Shown one piece after another: positions 45,979-58,124 of a DNA stretch of 64,000 nucleotides; position 1 is the stretch's first letter; each line of letters starts with the position of its first letter. Location of the stretch: contig OX457056.1 of the NCBI GenBank assembly GCA_949752795.1, positions 174,492,428-174,556,427 on the forward strand, in the 5' to 3' direction. The notes below the pieces were generated by a model that did not search any database, had not been told where the DNA came from, and saw only the letters and a list, made by a program, of their open reading frames with translations. Both the position numbers and the translations under genes were made by a program. This DNA is from Hyperoodon ampullatus. Its lineage: Eukaryota; Chordata; Mammalia; Artiodactyla; Ziphiidae.

Positions 45979-47367
45979 TACTTAACAAAGACTTGTTCCT
46001 TGACCAAAGTTGAGTCAGGTTCCTCTGAGTCCTGTTTTTGACTTGACTCTGACCTGGGGAATCTGTCCTGGGCCTGCGTAGTCCAGTTTCAGCAAGAAAT
46101 CTCCTGGGTCAGTTTAGCAAAAGTCCTCCACCTTTGATAACTGATCAAATTTCTTATCCCCCATTCTCAATATCTTATTACCGCTTGCCTTACCCAAGGA
46201 TCCTGTCAAGTTGGACTAGCCTTGATGTATCCGTCCTCTGCCCTCCACCCTGCATATTGGGCTCTCTCTGCCTGGTCCTAGGTTGGAAGCAGGGGAAAAA
46301 GTAGGGAAGCTGTCAGTTATTAATCGAATCCTGGCCACTTGGGGCTGACCATTACAGATTTTTATTTTAGCTTCCTGGATTGTCACTGGAGATAACAATC
46401 TGACTTTCTGCAAGTCTGACTTACAGCAGGCTGGCTTCCAGGGCTGTTTATTGTAGATAAGGGGATTGATCTCCTGGGCAGGTTGCTGAAGGGTGTGGGT
46501 CAGAGTTCTATTTTTATACCTGGTCTGGCCATTGTCTGTTGGTATATTCAGTCTCTCAGTGTTTAGGATTAAGGGAAAGGGAAGCAAAGGGTGGATGTGA
46601 GGTGTAGACAGAGCTTGAATGTGTGGGCTGTGGAGTCTACACACACTAGCATGAAACCCTCTGGGTCTGGGATGAAGCTAGGGGTGGAAAGAAAATGGGA
46701 TCACATCACAGCTGGGAACTGGGAGCCAGGGTCGACAATCCCTACGGAACAGAATTCTAAATCTTAGACTCGCTTTCCAGTTGTTACAAAGGAATATGTT
46801 TTTCAAGGTGAGAGGGCAGAACATGTTTTATTTTCTTTAAGAATTTGTTAACGTTTCTTACAACTTCTAATATTCAGCCATGTCATATGTGGCCCTCCAA
46901 TTTTACTCTTGTCCTTCACTCTGCAAATATAAGGAGTAGAACTGTGCACAAGTCCCAGGGTCTTTGGTAAAAATCCTGATATTGGGGCAGCCTCCCAGGT
47001 TACCAGTATCTGATCTCTCTTGTCATACCAGAGCACCATCATCTGAATCAAAATGGTACCTTCAGGTCAGGGCCAGGTCCATAATTTGTGGGGGTCAAGT
47101 GCAAATGAAAATACAAGGTCTGTTTGAAAAAGCTGGAAAAAAATGTTAAAGGTGATAAAATAGGAAGTTTTTTCCTTTCTTCCATAAGCTTTCTCTTAAA
47201 CCTTCATAGTGTTTTTTATTTTCCATATTTCATGTCTTCCTAAGTGAAGAAAAATCGAAATTTTAAATGATTAGCATAGATTTTGCCATTCATCTTTATA
47301 GTGTACAATATCAGTTTTAAATGTGACTTTAAGAGCACTTATCTAATGTGTAGAATCACTAAAATGA
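45979..47367. other. Unassigned sequence, possible old LTR at 45985-46250
   Basis: Stretch 45985-46250 (ttccttgaccaaagttgagt, then gaaatctcctgggtcagttt) looks like a known mammalian LTR in antisense, but I have no boundaries. The rest has no recognisable gene or repeat. The frame at 46216-46644 has no known motif. Confidence 0.35.
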
Positions 47368-47375
47368 CATAATTT

Positions 47376-47918
47376 TTAAATTGAAGTATAGTAGATTTAT
47401 AATTTTGTGTTGGTTTCAGGTGTATAGCAAAGTGATTCAGTTTATACATATATATCTCTCTCTCTATATATATATATATTCAGATTCTTTTCCATTGTAG
47501 GTTATTACTAGGTTTTGAATACAGTTCCCTATGCCATACAGTAAATTCTTGTTGTTCATCTATTTTATATATAATAGTGTGTATCTGTTAATCCCATACT
47601 CCTAATTTGTACCTTTCCCTGCCCTTTCCCCTTTGGTAATCACAAGTTTGTTTTCTATGTCTGTGAGCCTGTTTATGTTTTATAAATAAGTTCATTTGTA
47701 TTATTTTTTTAAGATTTTTTTAGTGATATCATATAATATTTGTCTTTCTTTTTCTGACTTGCTTCACTTAGTATGATAATCTCTAGGTCCACCCACGTTG
47801 CTGCAGATGGCAATATTTCATTCTTTTATATGGCTGAGTAATATTCCATTGTTTATATATATCACATCTTTTTTTATCCATTCATCTGTTGATGAACACT
47901 TAGGTTGCTTCCATGTCT
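47376..47918 (-). mobile_element. 5'-truncated L1
   Basis: Antisense 3'UTR (gttggtttcaggtgtatagc) through ORF2 C-terminus (ggctgagtaatattccattg, cacttaggttgcttccatg). Likely duplication CATAATTT (47368-47375, 47919-47926). An (AT/CT) patch is at 47452-47482. Confidence 0.8.
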
Positions 47919-48002
47919 CATAATTTATTTTATAGCTCGTACATGGATATTAAGAAGGGAGTTGGACAATGAGAGGAAGAATATTGTTGATACCATGAGG
48001 TA

Positions 48003-48081
48003 TTGGGTTGGCCAAAAAGTTCATTTGGGTCTTTCCATAACATCCTATGGAAAACCCGAACGAACTTTTTGGCCACCCCAA
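48003..48081. mobile_element. Mariner-type MITE, near-perfect hairpin
   Basis: 79 bp flanked by TA (48001-48002, 48082-48083). The arms (ttgggttggccaaaaagttc and gaactttttggccaccccaa) pair almost fully, with a loop near 48040-48045. This short mariner derivative is common in ruminants and cetaceans, and similar hairpins have been annotated as microRNAs in cattle. Confidence 0.85.
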
Positions 48082-48402
48082 TAATTCGGTTTGAGAGTTC
48101 AGTTTATGAGTTCAGTGAGATACTTACATGGACTTTGAGTTAATTATGGAAGACTTTGCAGAAATCAGGGAATCCAGTAGGAACAGATAGTTCTAAATTT
48201 AGAAAATTTGGGCCATCAGTTAGTATGATGTCTTTTTTGCCCAGTGGGATATGAACACTAAGGGAATTTTAGTGAAATTAAATGTAAAATGAAAAAGTGG
48301 AATAATAATCACTTCTTTATATTGCTTTCTAGATTCATCTCTAAAAACTTCGTGCTAGGTATCACAGTTCTTTCTTGCTCACTTATTTAATATGCTTTTT
48401 TT

Positions 48403-48600
48403 GTGTGTGTGGTACGTGGGCCTCTCACTGTTGTGGCCTCTCCCGTTGTGGAGCACAGGCTCCGGACGTGCAGGCTCAGTGGCCATGGCTCATGGGCCCA
48501 GCCGCTCCGCGGCATGTGGGATCTTCCCAGACCGGGGCACAAACCCGTGTCCCCTGCATTGGCAGGCAGACTCTCAACCACTGCGCCACCAGGGAAGCCC
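48403..48600 (-). mobile_element. CHR-type SINE, short odontocete form
   Basis: Head at 48580-48600, tail near 48395-48410 (T-rich with a GT run). The duplication is TAATATGCTTTTTT (48388-48401) against TAATATACTTTTTT (48601-48614), one mismatch. Confidence 0.92.
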
Positions 48601-48624
48601 TAATATACTTTTTTAAAATCTCTC

Positions 48625-49895
48625 TCTTTATGTTTTAACAGCTTTATCAAAGTGCAATTTACATATCATAAAATTCACCCATTATAACTACAATTCAATA
48701 ATTTTTAATAAATTTACAGGGTTGTGCAACCATCAACACAATCTCACTTTTGAACATTTTCAGCAACACAAAGAGTTCCCCTGTATCTATTTGCACTGTT
48801 CAATTCAGTCCCAGGGAACCATTGATCTGCTTTCTGTCTGTATGAATTTGCTTTTCTGGAAGTTTGATTTACATCATACAATATTCTAAGTCATTTGTGT
48901 CTGACATTTCACTAAGCATAATGTTTTTGAAGATCATTCATGTAGTAGTATGTAAAAGTAATCCATTCCTTTTTGTTAGTGGCTAGTGTTCCATTGTATG
49001 GATATATCACATTTTGTTTGTTTATTTACCAGTTGATAGATATTTGGACTGTTTCCAGTTCTGGGCTATGATGAGTAATGCTCCTATGGTCATTTACATA
49101 TTTGGGTGGACGTAAGTTTTCATTTCTCTCAAGTACGTACCTAGGGATGGAACTACTGGGTTGTATGGTAAGTCTATGTTTAACTTTTTAAAAAACAGCC
49201 ACATTGGTTCCCAGAGTTTCCAGACTATTTTTCCACCAGCAAAGCACAAGAGATCCAGTTTTTTTCATATTCTGGCTAATATTTGGTACAGTCTTTTTGA
49301 TTATAGCCATTCTAGTTGCTATGTAGTAGTAGTTCATGTAGTTTTAATTTCTCTTTCCCTGATGACTGCTGACGTTGAACATCTTTTCATGTGTTTATCA
49401 ATCATGTGTATATTTTTCTTTGTGTGTATTCAAATCTTTTGTCTATTTTTTTAGTTGGGTTACTTGGCACCTTATTGAGTTTCAAGAATCCGTTTTACGT
49501 CCTGAATAAAAGCCCTTTGTCAGATATGTGTTATGTATATTTTATCCCAATCTATGTGCTACCTTTTCATTATCTAGCTGCATATTTTGAAGACCAAAAT
49601 GTTTTAATTTTGGTGAAATTTGTGAAAAATATCCATCCAGTTTATCAATTTTTTATTTTATGGATTCTACTTTTGGTGTCATATCTAAGAAATATATGTC
49701 TAGTCCACAATCTCAAAGATTACCTTCTATGATTTCTCTAGAAGTTTTGTAGTTTTAACTCTGACATTTATGTCCATGATCGATTTTGAATTTATTTTTA
49801 TATATGGTGTGAATATGAACCAAAGTTTATATTATTGGCATATGAATATCCAGTTGTCTTGGCACTTTCCTTTCTCCATTGATTTGCCCTGAAAT
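48625..49895 (-). mobile_element. Ancient L1M, 3'UTR to ORF2 RT end
   Basis: Long antisense L1 text, strongly diverged: ttgtgcaaccatcaacacaa, tccattgtatggatatatca, gatggaactactgggttgta, aagccctttgtcagatatgt and gtccatgatcgattttgaat follow the consensus order. It ends near 49895 with ctttctccattgatttgccc. The frames 49161-49454 and 49391-49732 run on the opposite strand and are not genes. Confidence 0.8.
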
Positions 49896-50071
49896 CTTTG
49901 CCCCCAAATCTCTTGACCATTAATGCAAGGGTTCAACTTCTTCTATATTACATTTAATCTCCTTTCTCCTACATTAGGAATTCTAGTTCTCAAGGACACA
50001 GAGGATGGCTGAATATCCCACAGTACACTTGTGTGTTATCCCCTATTACACCCAGTAGTTTCATAATAGCA

Positions 50072-50690
50072 ACATTTTTCATTGAAATATAGTTGATGGG
50101 GCTTCCCTGGTGGCACAGTGGTTGAGAGTCCGCCTGCCGATGCAGGAGACACGGGTTCGTGCCCTGGTCCGGGAAGATCCCACATGCCGCGGAGCGGCTG
50201 GGCCCGTGAGCCATGGCCGCTGAGCCTGCGCATCCGGAGCCTGTGCTCTGCAACGGGAGAGGCCACAACAGTGAGAGGCCCGCGTACCGCAAAAAAAAAA
50301 AAAAAAAAGAAAGAAATATAGTTGATGTACAATATTATGTAAGTTACAGGTGTACCATATAGTGATTCACAATTTTTAAATGTTATACTCCATTTACAGT
50401 TATTACAAAATTTTGACTATATTCCCTGTGTTGTACAATATATCCTTGTAGCTTATTTTATACATAATAGATTTTACTTCTTACACCCCTACCCCTCTAT
50501 CGTCCCTACACTCTTCCCTCTCTCTACTGGTGACCACTAGTTTGTTCTTTATATCTGTGAGTCTGTTTCCTTCTTGTTATATTCACAAATAAGTTTGTTG
50601 TATTTTAGATTCCACATATAAGCATTATCATACCGCACTTATCTTCTCTGTCTGACTTACTTCACTTACCATAATAATATTAATAATAGC
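50072..50690 (-). mobile_element. L1 3' fragment, split by a SINE
   Basis: The 3' end (attgaaatatagttgatg) is at 50082-50098 and resumes after the SINE at 50313. It continues to ttctctgtctgacttacttc near 50665. The element is moderately diverged. Confidence 0.75.
50099..50312 (+). mobile_element. CHR-type SINE, short odontocete form
   Basis: Complete SINE with an 18-A tail. The perfect 15-bp duplication GAAATATAGTTGATG (50084-50098, 50313-50327) lies within the L1 3' end that it interrupts. Confidence 0.95.
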
Positions 50691-50734
50691 AATATTAATA
50701 CTACCAACACCAGTATGATTTTCCATTCATTTTT

Positions 50735-51329
50735 TTCTTTCAGATTTTAAAGCTGTTTTTTTCTTTTTTTAACATTTTTATTGGAGTATAATTGCTTTAC
50801 AATGGTGTGTTAGTTTCTGCTTTATAACAAAGTGAATCAGTTATACATATACATATATCCCCATACCTCTTCCCTCTTGTGTCTCCCTCCCTCCCACCCT
50901 CCCTATCCCACCCCTCTAGGTGGTCACAAACCACCGAGCTGATACCCCTGTGCTATGCGGCTGCTTCCCACTAGCTATCTATTTTACATTTGGTAGTGTA
51001 TATATGTCCATGCCACTCTCTCAGTTCATCCCAGCTTACCCTTCCCCCTCCCTGTGTCCTCTAGTCCATTCTCTACGTCTGTGTCTTTATTCCTGTCCTG
51101 CCCCTAGGTTCTTCATGACCATTTTTTTTTTAAGATTCCACATATATGTTAGCATACAGTATTTGTTTTTCTCTTTCAGACTTACTTCACTCTGTATGAC
51201 AGTCTCTAAGTCCATCCATCTCACTACAAATAACTCAATTCGTTTCTTTTTATGGCTGAGTAATATTCCATTGTATATATGTGCCTCATCTTCTTTATCC
51301 ATTCATCTGTTGATGGACACTTAGGTTGC
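50735..51329 (-). mobile_element. 5'-truncated L1 with possible 3' transduction
   Basis: Same 3'UTR class as the full-length L1 at 1311 (acatttttattggagtataa). It ends at the ORF2 C-terminus (acacttaggttgc). The duplication TTCCATTCATTTTT is perfect (50721-50734, 51330-51343). On the minus strand the order is L1, A-rich tail, about 19 foreign bases (cagctttaaaatctgaaag), a second A-run, then the duplication. Confidence 0.85.
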
Positions 51330-51343
51330 TTCCATTCATTTTT

Positions 51344-54040
51344 AAAAGTGATGCACTGAAACACTGACTGGAAGCTCTGGAGCAAGGGTGGAGCATTCCA
51401 ATTATGGGCTTCACTTTGGTGTGATGTGGCTGCTCTGTTTCATTGAGAAACTCCCCAAATGCCCTGTCTATTGATCTTTCTTCTTGGGTTTCAGTTTGCT
51501 CATAAAGGATTCTCCAATCTCCAGCCAAGAGGAAAAAGGGGCTGTACCATAAATACATTTCCATGTAGTCCTTCTTTTCAGTGCTGTGCCTCCTCCCTGA
51601 GTAAGCTTCAAATCTCCGAGTCCTATGTCTCTCTGGAAAGTTTTCATAGAATAGCTGCAGAAAAAGAAGAATAAATCCTCTCCTGCTTAATTGGGTCTAA
51701 CCAGAGGTGTGCTGGAGCCAGCGTGAATCAGCTCTCTAGAGGTGGTATGCTCATCCCTTCCCAAGTCTGAGTTCAGTAACATTATATTAGTAGCTTGAAA
51801 TTACCGATGATGGAAGTATTTACACCATGAAAATTGGTAAACAGGGCTTTGTGTGTGTGTGTGTGTGGTGGGGGGAGTGAACAGGGGCAAGTAGAGAGCT
51901 GGGTACTGCACACTGTTTGTTCTTGCTTCTTATTAGAAAACCTTTCAATAAACTCTCCAGTTTTCAGCCCTATGTGTAGTGTCACTTTTAGATTTTGGAA
52001 TTCCAAGGACTAAATCAGCTTGCTTCTGGGCTGGTTTCCATGTCTCTTGTTTTGCTAAGTCTGTTACAACTTGTCCATTTGCTTTCTATCTTCTTAAACT
52101 TTGTTGCTACTATCTCTTTTCCCATTCCTTTTGACCTTGTGAGTTTATCCCTACATTGTTATTTCATAGGATATTGAAAAGAAGCATGCATTGAGCACAA
52201 AGTAAATAAGTATTCACTTCATCATATTTAATTTTAAGTCCCCTTTAGTTTTAAATGTTCTCTTTGACTCTCTACACACATGCAAATACAAACGGGTACT
52301 GGGTCCTATCTTTTTTGCTCCCTCGGATCTACTCTGTAGATATTAAAAGTGGGTTTTAAAAAAGTCATTTTGTGTTTTATGGAAGGATACTGTGAAGAAA
52401 GATGTAATGAAATGGGCTTCTCATGTTTAAATGAACAAAACATAACACACTAAGGGACAGGATGTATTCCAAGATGTTAAATGTTAGCTACCTCCGGGAG
52501 TGGGATTTTTCTCTTCTTATTTTTGTTTCTCTATTCTTTCTCATGTATCTACAATAATTCTTCATTTATTTTATAAATAAGAAAAAAAGTTATTTTAAGT
52601 TGACTAAAACCCACACACACATGCACATAGACACACATTCAAAAGAAACTGACAAGTGTTAAGGTAGAATTATTGGGGGGTTTACTGAGCTCAGAAAGGC
52701 AGATGTAACATTAGAACATAATGTTATTCTAAGGTCTAATTCCAAGACATGTTGTGTATTTCTGGCCTGACCCTCATTCCTCACGCATACATACTTTTCA
52801 GGGTTTCTAAAAGTACAATATTATTACCTGAGTTGTGGTGGTAAGTGACAAGTTGCAAACTGTTGTCGCTTTGAGTTTCACATTTCTCAGAGTAAATGGA
52901 GGAAGCCATTATTTCTCTTCCTCATCAGGTGAAAATTCCATAAACATTGAGCACACATGTACTGTAACACAAAACCTTTCCATGTGTCAGTATACACTCC
53001 TAGGGTGGCAATATCATTATCCCTTTTTCTGTAAAAGGGTGGGATTTTGAAACTCAGGACTTTGCTTTTTACTCTGAGGAAAATCAGGAAGAAAAAAACT
53101 AAAAGGGACCCTCTAGTTTCCTGCCAATTCCAACTTTCTAGTCCCTGTCCCTCCCAGGGATGCCCAGTGTTTTAATTGTAGTAGAATTTTCTAGGCATTT
53201 CCTACTGGCTGCAGCTCTGCTAATGACCAAGCTGACAGCTTTATTCTTACTTGTTAGTGTTAAGAGCACATTTAGATTACATTTGGACTGACGAAGAATG
53301 GGTAGCCAGAGTCCATTTTGAGTGACAGCTTTCAAATGCTGCCAAAGATATAAAACCCAGACGTGAAAACGGGTAGAATTTGCAGGGGTCAAGGAGTTTG
53401 GACCGATATGTCAGTTGTCCACAGAGGACCTGTCTCTGAGATCTCCCCAGGGGATCAATCGTTGACATCCTTTCTTGGCGACACTCCTGAGGCCAGAAGC
53501 CAGACCATCAGCTACTGGGCAGCACTGGACAGAGGAAAAGTGTGTTTAGAGGAATCAGGACAGTTGGCCAAGGACTCCGCCATCCAGGAGTTTGACATAT
53601 GATAGGTTAAGAGTAATAAATCTCTTAAGTGAGATGCGGTTAGAGTGTCTACTTTGTTCTCAGCAAATCTCTAAGGAGAGAAAAAATTAATTCACAGGAT
53701 CGAAGGAATGGGACTAGATGCTACAATTAGGCTCCAAGTCCTGAGTGGGCCATCAAGAGATGAGGTAAGCAGGGAGCCTGTGTGATTCAAATGAGGACCT
53801 CCAGGCTCTGAAGAGGCTCCAAATTTGTTAGAATTGGAGCTGATATGGGCGTGCTTGGCCTTGGGCAGGCTGACAGTGCACCATTGCATTGTGATTGCTA
53901 TGATTGAAGGTGATGTTAGTGTAAAGACTCTGTGCTCTGTGACAATGGGCAGCCGTCCTCTGCCATTCTAGTTTCTGAGGGTTCCCTTTAACGACTCTCA
54001 ACCTTAATCTTTTCTTTTTCCTCTGAGCTTTTAATTTTTC
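51344..54040. other. Unassigned, mostly unique sequence
   Basis: No gene is supported. A (GT)n run is at 51849-51866. An old plus-strand L1 3'-end trace is at 52470-52590 (ttagctacctccgggagtgg, then ctacaataattcttcattta). Frames near 53138-53602 overlap on both strands and have no known motif. Confidence 0.45.
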
Positions 54041-54048
54041 TCAAAAGT

Positions 54049-54050
<2 letters not shown>

Positions 54051-54093
<43 letters not shown>
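54051..54093. repeat. (AT)n microsatellite
   Basis: About 20 AT units, grown from the A-rich tail of the adjacent L1/SINE. Confidence 0.95.
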
Positions 54094-54098
<5 letters not shown>

Positions 54099-54306
54099 AT
54101 TTATTTATTTTTTGCGGTACGCGGGCCTCTCACTGCCGTGGCCTCTCCCGTTGCAGAGCACAGGCTCCGGACGCACAGGCTCAGTGGCCATGGCTCACAG
54201 GCCCAGCCGCTCCACGGCATGTGGGATCTTCCCGGACCAGGGCACGAACCTGTGTCCCCTGCATCAGCAGGTGGACTCTCAACCACTGCGCCACCAGGGA
54301 AGCCCC
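54094..54306 (-). mobile_element. CHR-type SINE in an L1 tail
   Basis: Short odontocete form. Tail on the left (ttttatttatttattttttg), head on the right (accagggaagccccc). It lies between the L1 at 54307 and that L1's own left duplication, so it jumped into the L1 A-tail. Its own duplication is probably TATATATA-like and cannot be told from the repeat. Confidence 0.9.
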
Positions 54307-55629
54307 CTATATATATTTTTTAACATCTTTATTGGAGTATAATTGCTTTACAATGCTGTGTCAGTTTCTGCTTTATAACGAAGCGAATCAGCTATACATA
54401 TACATATATCCCCATATCTCCTCCCACTTGTGTCTCCCTCCCACACTCCCTATCCCACCCCTCTAGGTGGTCACAAAGCACTGAGCTCACCTCCCTGTGC
54501 TATGCGGCTGCTTCCCACTAGCTATCTATTTTACATTTGGTAGTGTATATATGTCCATGCCACTCTCTCACTTTGTCCCAGCTTGCCCTTCCCCCTCCCC
54601 ATGTCCTCAAGTCCATTCTCTAGGTCTGCATCTTTATTCCTGTCCTACCCCCAGGTTCATCAGAACCATTTTTTTTTTTTTTTAGATTCCATATATATGT
54701 GTTAACATACAGCATTTGTTTTTCTCTTTCTGACTTATTTCACTCTGTATGACAGACTCTAGGTCCATCCACCTCATTACAAATAACTCAATTTTGTTTC
54801 TTTTTATGGCTGAGTAATCTTCCATTGTATATATGTGCCACATCTTCTGTCGTTGGACAGTTAGGTTGCTTCCATGTTCTGGCTATTGTAAATAGAGTTG
54901 CAATGAACATTGTGGTACATGACTCTTTTTGAATTATGGTTTTCTCAGGGTATATGCCCAGTAGTGGGATTGCTGGGTCATATGGTAGTTCTATTTTTAG
55001 TTTTTTAAGGAAACTCCATACTGTTCTACATAGTGGCTGTATCCATTTATATTCCCGCCAACAGTGCAAGAGGGTTCCCTTTTCTCCACATTCTCTCCAG
55101 CATTTATTGTTTGTAGATTTTTGGATGCTGGCCATTCTGACCCATGGCCAGAATGTGGGTATGAGGTGATACCTCATTGTAGTTTTGATTTGCATTTCTC
55201 TAATGATTAATGATGTTGAGCATTCTTTCATGTGTGTGTTGGCAATCTGTATATCTTCTTTGGAGAAATGTCTATTTAGGTCTTCTGCCCATTTTTGGAT
55301 TGGGTTGTTTGTTTTTTTGCTATTGAGCTGCATGAAATGCTTGTAAATTTTGGAGATTAATCCTTTGTCAGTTGCTTCCTTTGCAAATATTTTCTCCCAT
55401 TCTGAGTGTTGTCTTTTGGTCTTGTTTATGGTTTCCTTTGCTGTGCAAAAGCTTTTAAATTTCATGAGGTCCCATTTGTTTATTTTTGTTTTTATTTCCA
55501 TTTCTCTAGGAGGTGGGTCAGAAAGGATCTTGCTGTGATTATGTCATAGAGTGTTCCTCCTATGTTTTCCTCTAAGAGTTTTGTAGTGTCTGGCCTTATA
55601 TTTAGGTCTTTAATCATTTTGAGTTTATT
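54307..55629 (-). mobile_element. 5'-truncated L1 (ORF2 end and 3'UTR)
   Basis: About 1.3 kb, same class as the L1 at 1311. The outer duplication TCAAAAGTCA is at 54041-54050 and 55630-55639, and includes the SINE and (AT)n in the tail. A C-terminal ORF2 frame of 237 codons stays open (55501-54788) with the Cys/His segment [14 protein letters not shown], so the element is fairly young. It lacks the endonuclease and RT domains, so it is inactive. Confidence 0.92.
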
Positions 55630-55639
55630 TCAAAAGTCA

Positions 55640-55803
55640 GTCTTGATTGAACTTCTTAATCATGCTAGCTTCTCTTCTTTAAAATTACTTCCCTTTGACA
55701 ATCTCTTAATAGTAACTAAGGCATCTATGCAGAAAATTAGAAATGTGTTGCTCATCCACCTCCCATGCTCATCCCCCATGCAGTGAGTGGGCACTGTTGG
55801 CTG
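55640..55803. other. Unassigned sequence
   Basis: Short unique stretch between an L1 and a SINE. Nothing is recognised. Confidence 0.5.
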
Positions 55804-55817
55804 GAGCCCAAGGTTTT

Positions 55818-56020
55818 TTTTTTTTTTTGCAGTACGCGGGCCTCTCACTGCTGTGGTCTCTCCCATTGAGGAGCACAGGCTCCGGACGCGCAGGCTCAGC
55901 GGCCATGGATCACAGGCCCAGCCGCTCAGCGGCATGTGGAATCTTCCCGGACTGGGGCACGAACCCGTGTCCCCTTCATCGACAGGCGGACTCTCAACCA
56001 CTATGCCACCAGGGAAGCCT
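55818..56020 (-). mobile_element. CHR-type SINE, short odontocete form
   Basis: Pure T-run on the left, head at 56000-56020. The duplication GAGCCCAAGGTTTT is perfect (55804-55817, 56021-56034). Confidence 0.95.
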
Positions 56021-56109
56021 GAGCCCAAGGTTTTGAGAGAAGCAGAAAGATGCCTTCAAGAAAGAAGAAACCATATTATGTCACTATACCATTCTTGGAA
56101 TCCATGTCT

Positions 56110-56492
56110 CCCTCCCCCTGCCTCCCACCACCTTTTTTTCTTCCTCTTTCTCTTCCCCTCCTCCTCCTTCCTCCTCTTTTCTTCTTCTTCTTCTTCTTCT
56201 TCTTCTTCTTCTTCTTCTTCTTCTTCTTCTCCTTCTCCTTCTCCTTCTTCTCCTTCTCCTTCTTTTCCTTCTCCTTTTCCTTCTCCTTCTCCTTCTTCTT
56301 CTCCTTCTCCTCCTTCTCCTTCTTCTCCTTCTCCTTCTCCTCCTCCTCCTCCTCCTTCTCCTTCTCCTTCTCCTTCTCCTTCTTCTTCTTCTTCTTCTTC
56401 TTCTTCTTCTTCTTCTTCTTCTTCTTCCTCCTCTGCCTCCTCCTCCTCCTCTTTCTCTTACCCTCCTTCTCATTCTCCTTCTTCTTCTTCTG
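56110..56492. repeat. Polypyrimidine (CTT/CCT)n tract
   Basis: Around 380 bases of almost pure pyrimidine on the plus strand: (TTC)n runs at about 56179-56230 and 56380-56426, with CCTTCT-type hexamers between. Every frame is open (Phe/Ser/Leu on one strand, Arg on the other), which explains the long low-complexity frames. These are not genes. Confidence 0.97.
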
Positions 56493-56609
56493 AATTTATT
56501 AGCTGTTAGGCAAGGGGTTCTGTACTAGGTATTAGAAAGTGATACAGAAATCAGAGCAATATATTGCTTCTGTTCTAAAGAAATACTCAACCTGGTAGGA
56601 AAGCTGCTA

Positions 56610-56850
56610 AGATATAGTAATGAAAGATTCAGGATTTGGAGTCAGAGAAGCCGAATTCCAATCTTGCTCTTCTACTTCCTGGCTATAGGTCCTAGGGAAA
56701 ATTATATACCCTTAATAAATCTATGTTTCCTCAGCTGTGAGATGGGGTTAATAAAATAACACCTTTCTTATATGGTTGTTGTGTGAGGATTAAATGATAG
56801 AGAGTGGTGTCTGATACATATTAAGCACTTAAAAATGTTGGCTGTTTTTA
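56610..56850 (+). mobile_element. MIR SINE
   Basis: Order of core strings: caggatttggagtcagagaa, ctacttcctggctataggtc, ggttgttgtgtgaggattaa, ttaagcacttaaaaatgttg. Confidence 0.78.
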
Positions 56851-58124
56851 GGGGAGGTAGGATGAATATACACATCATTTAAATAGTATAAAATTAACAT
56901 TATACAAGTGAAAAATAATGAAAATGAAATAGCTACAAAGAATCAGTTATTTAAAAACATTTTCAGGAAGGCACCCAGTAGCATACATTTTATGAAATAG
57001 GTAATTTACAGTTCAAAAATTCAAAACTAAATTGTGTCCTAAAAGCTCTTCTAGCGAGAGTCAAAAATAATAATATGGTGCTTCATTTGCCTGTTAAAAG
57101 TAAAACTCACTGTTACCTTTAATGCAGCCGTATTTGAAGTGAGTAAACAGACAAGTGTCCAAGATAATGTGGACTGGGAAAGATATTAGAATCTACAGAA
57201 AGTGAAACATGTCAGAAGGTGACACCCTCTGTTAGCTGTCAGGACCATAATCAAGATGCAGTCAGGAGATGACCCCATTGAAAATGTCTTTCCTTGGTGT
57301 TGAAATCGAATATGTGATATTGTAATACATAGAATACTGGGGAATAATGAAAAACAGTGGCTCAGAGTAAGAATATGCCATGTTTTCAGGCTTAAACTGA
57401 GAACCAATGGACTCTAATTCTAATGAGCAGCTCCTCTTTATTTCCTATTTAATTTAAAAATATAGCTATGAATATTATGTACTCTTTGAAGGAAAGGAAC
57501 ATGCCTCATACTTTGTCATCTCTCCATGGAACCCAGCAAGGTGCTGAACATTTTGAAGTCCCAGAAGGACTCTTAGAAAAGAGATAGTAAAAAAGGTCTT
57601 GCTTTACAAATGCCAAACTTGAGACCCTCAACAAATATCTTGGTTGATTGTAGAGACTGAGAAGTGTTTTTAGGGGGAAAAGTATCCAGAAGAATATATG
57701 AGGCAATATTTTTTTTGACCCATAGGGAGATTGCTGATAGAGAATTTGATAGATTATTTCATTGCATACAAAGAAATTTTGACTATTGGTCCAGATACAT
57801 TTTTCAGCACATTTTGAAAAAAGATGGAATCTCTTTTATCTGCCTCCTGGAGTTCAGTTCACAGGGACTGGAGTGAATGATGGAATCAAATTTCCTGCCC
57901 AAGCAAGGCTGAGAACAGGCTCTTGCAGCTGAAATAATCTCATCAGGTCAATAGAATAATTATTAATATCTGTAGAGTATTTTACACACTACTCATTTCT
58001 TCATTTAAGAAGTGTTTATATAGCATCTTCTATGTTCTATACTTAGCTACTGTATATTATATTTATTTGTAACAAAGAAATAATAACTGCATATGTTGAG
58101 AAGTCTCTATGTCCTATACTTTTT
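56851..58124. other. Unassigned unique sequence
   Basis: No gene or named repeat is recognised. Confidence 0.45.

Noticed and set aside
56050..56509. Long frames rich in Ser/Phe/Pro or Arg
   Set aside because: They arise only from the polypyrimidine repeat, which is open in all frames.
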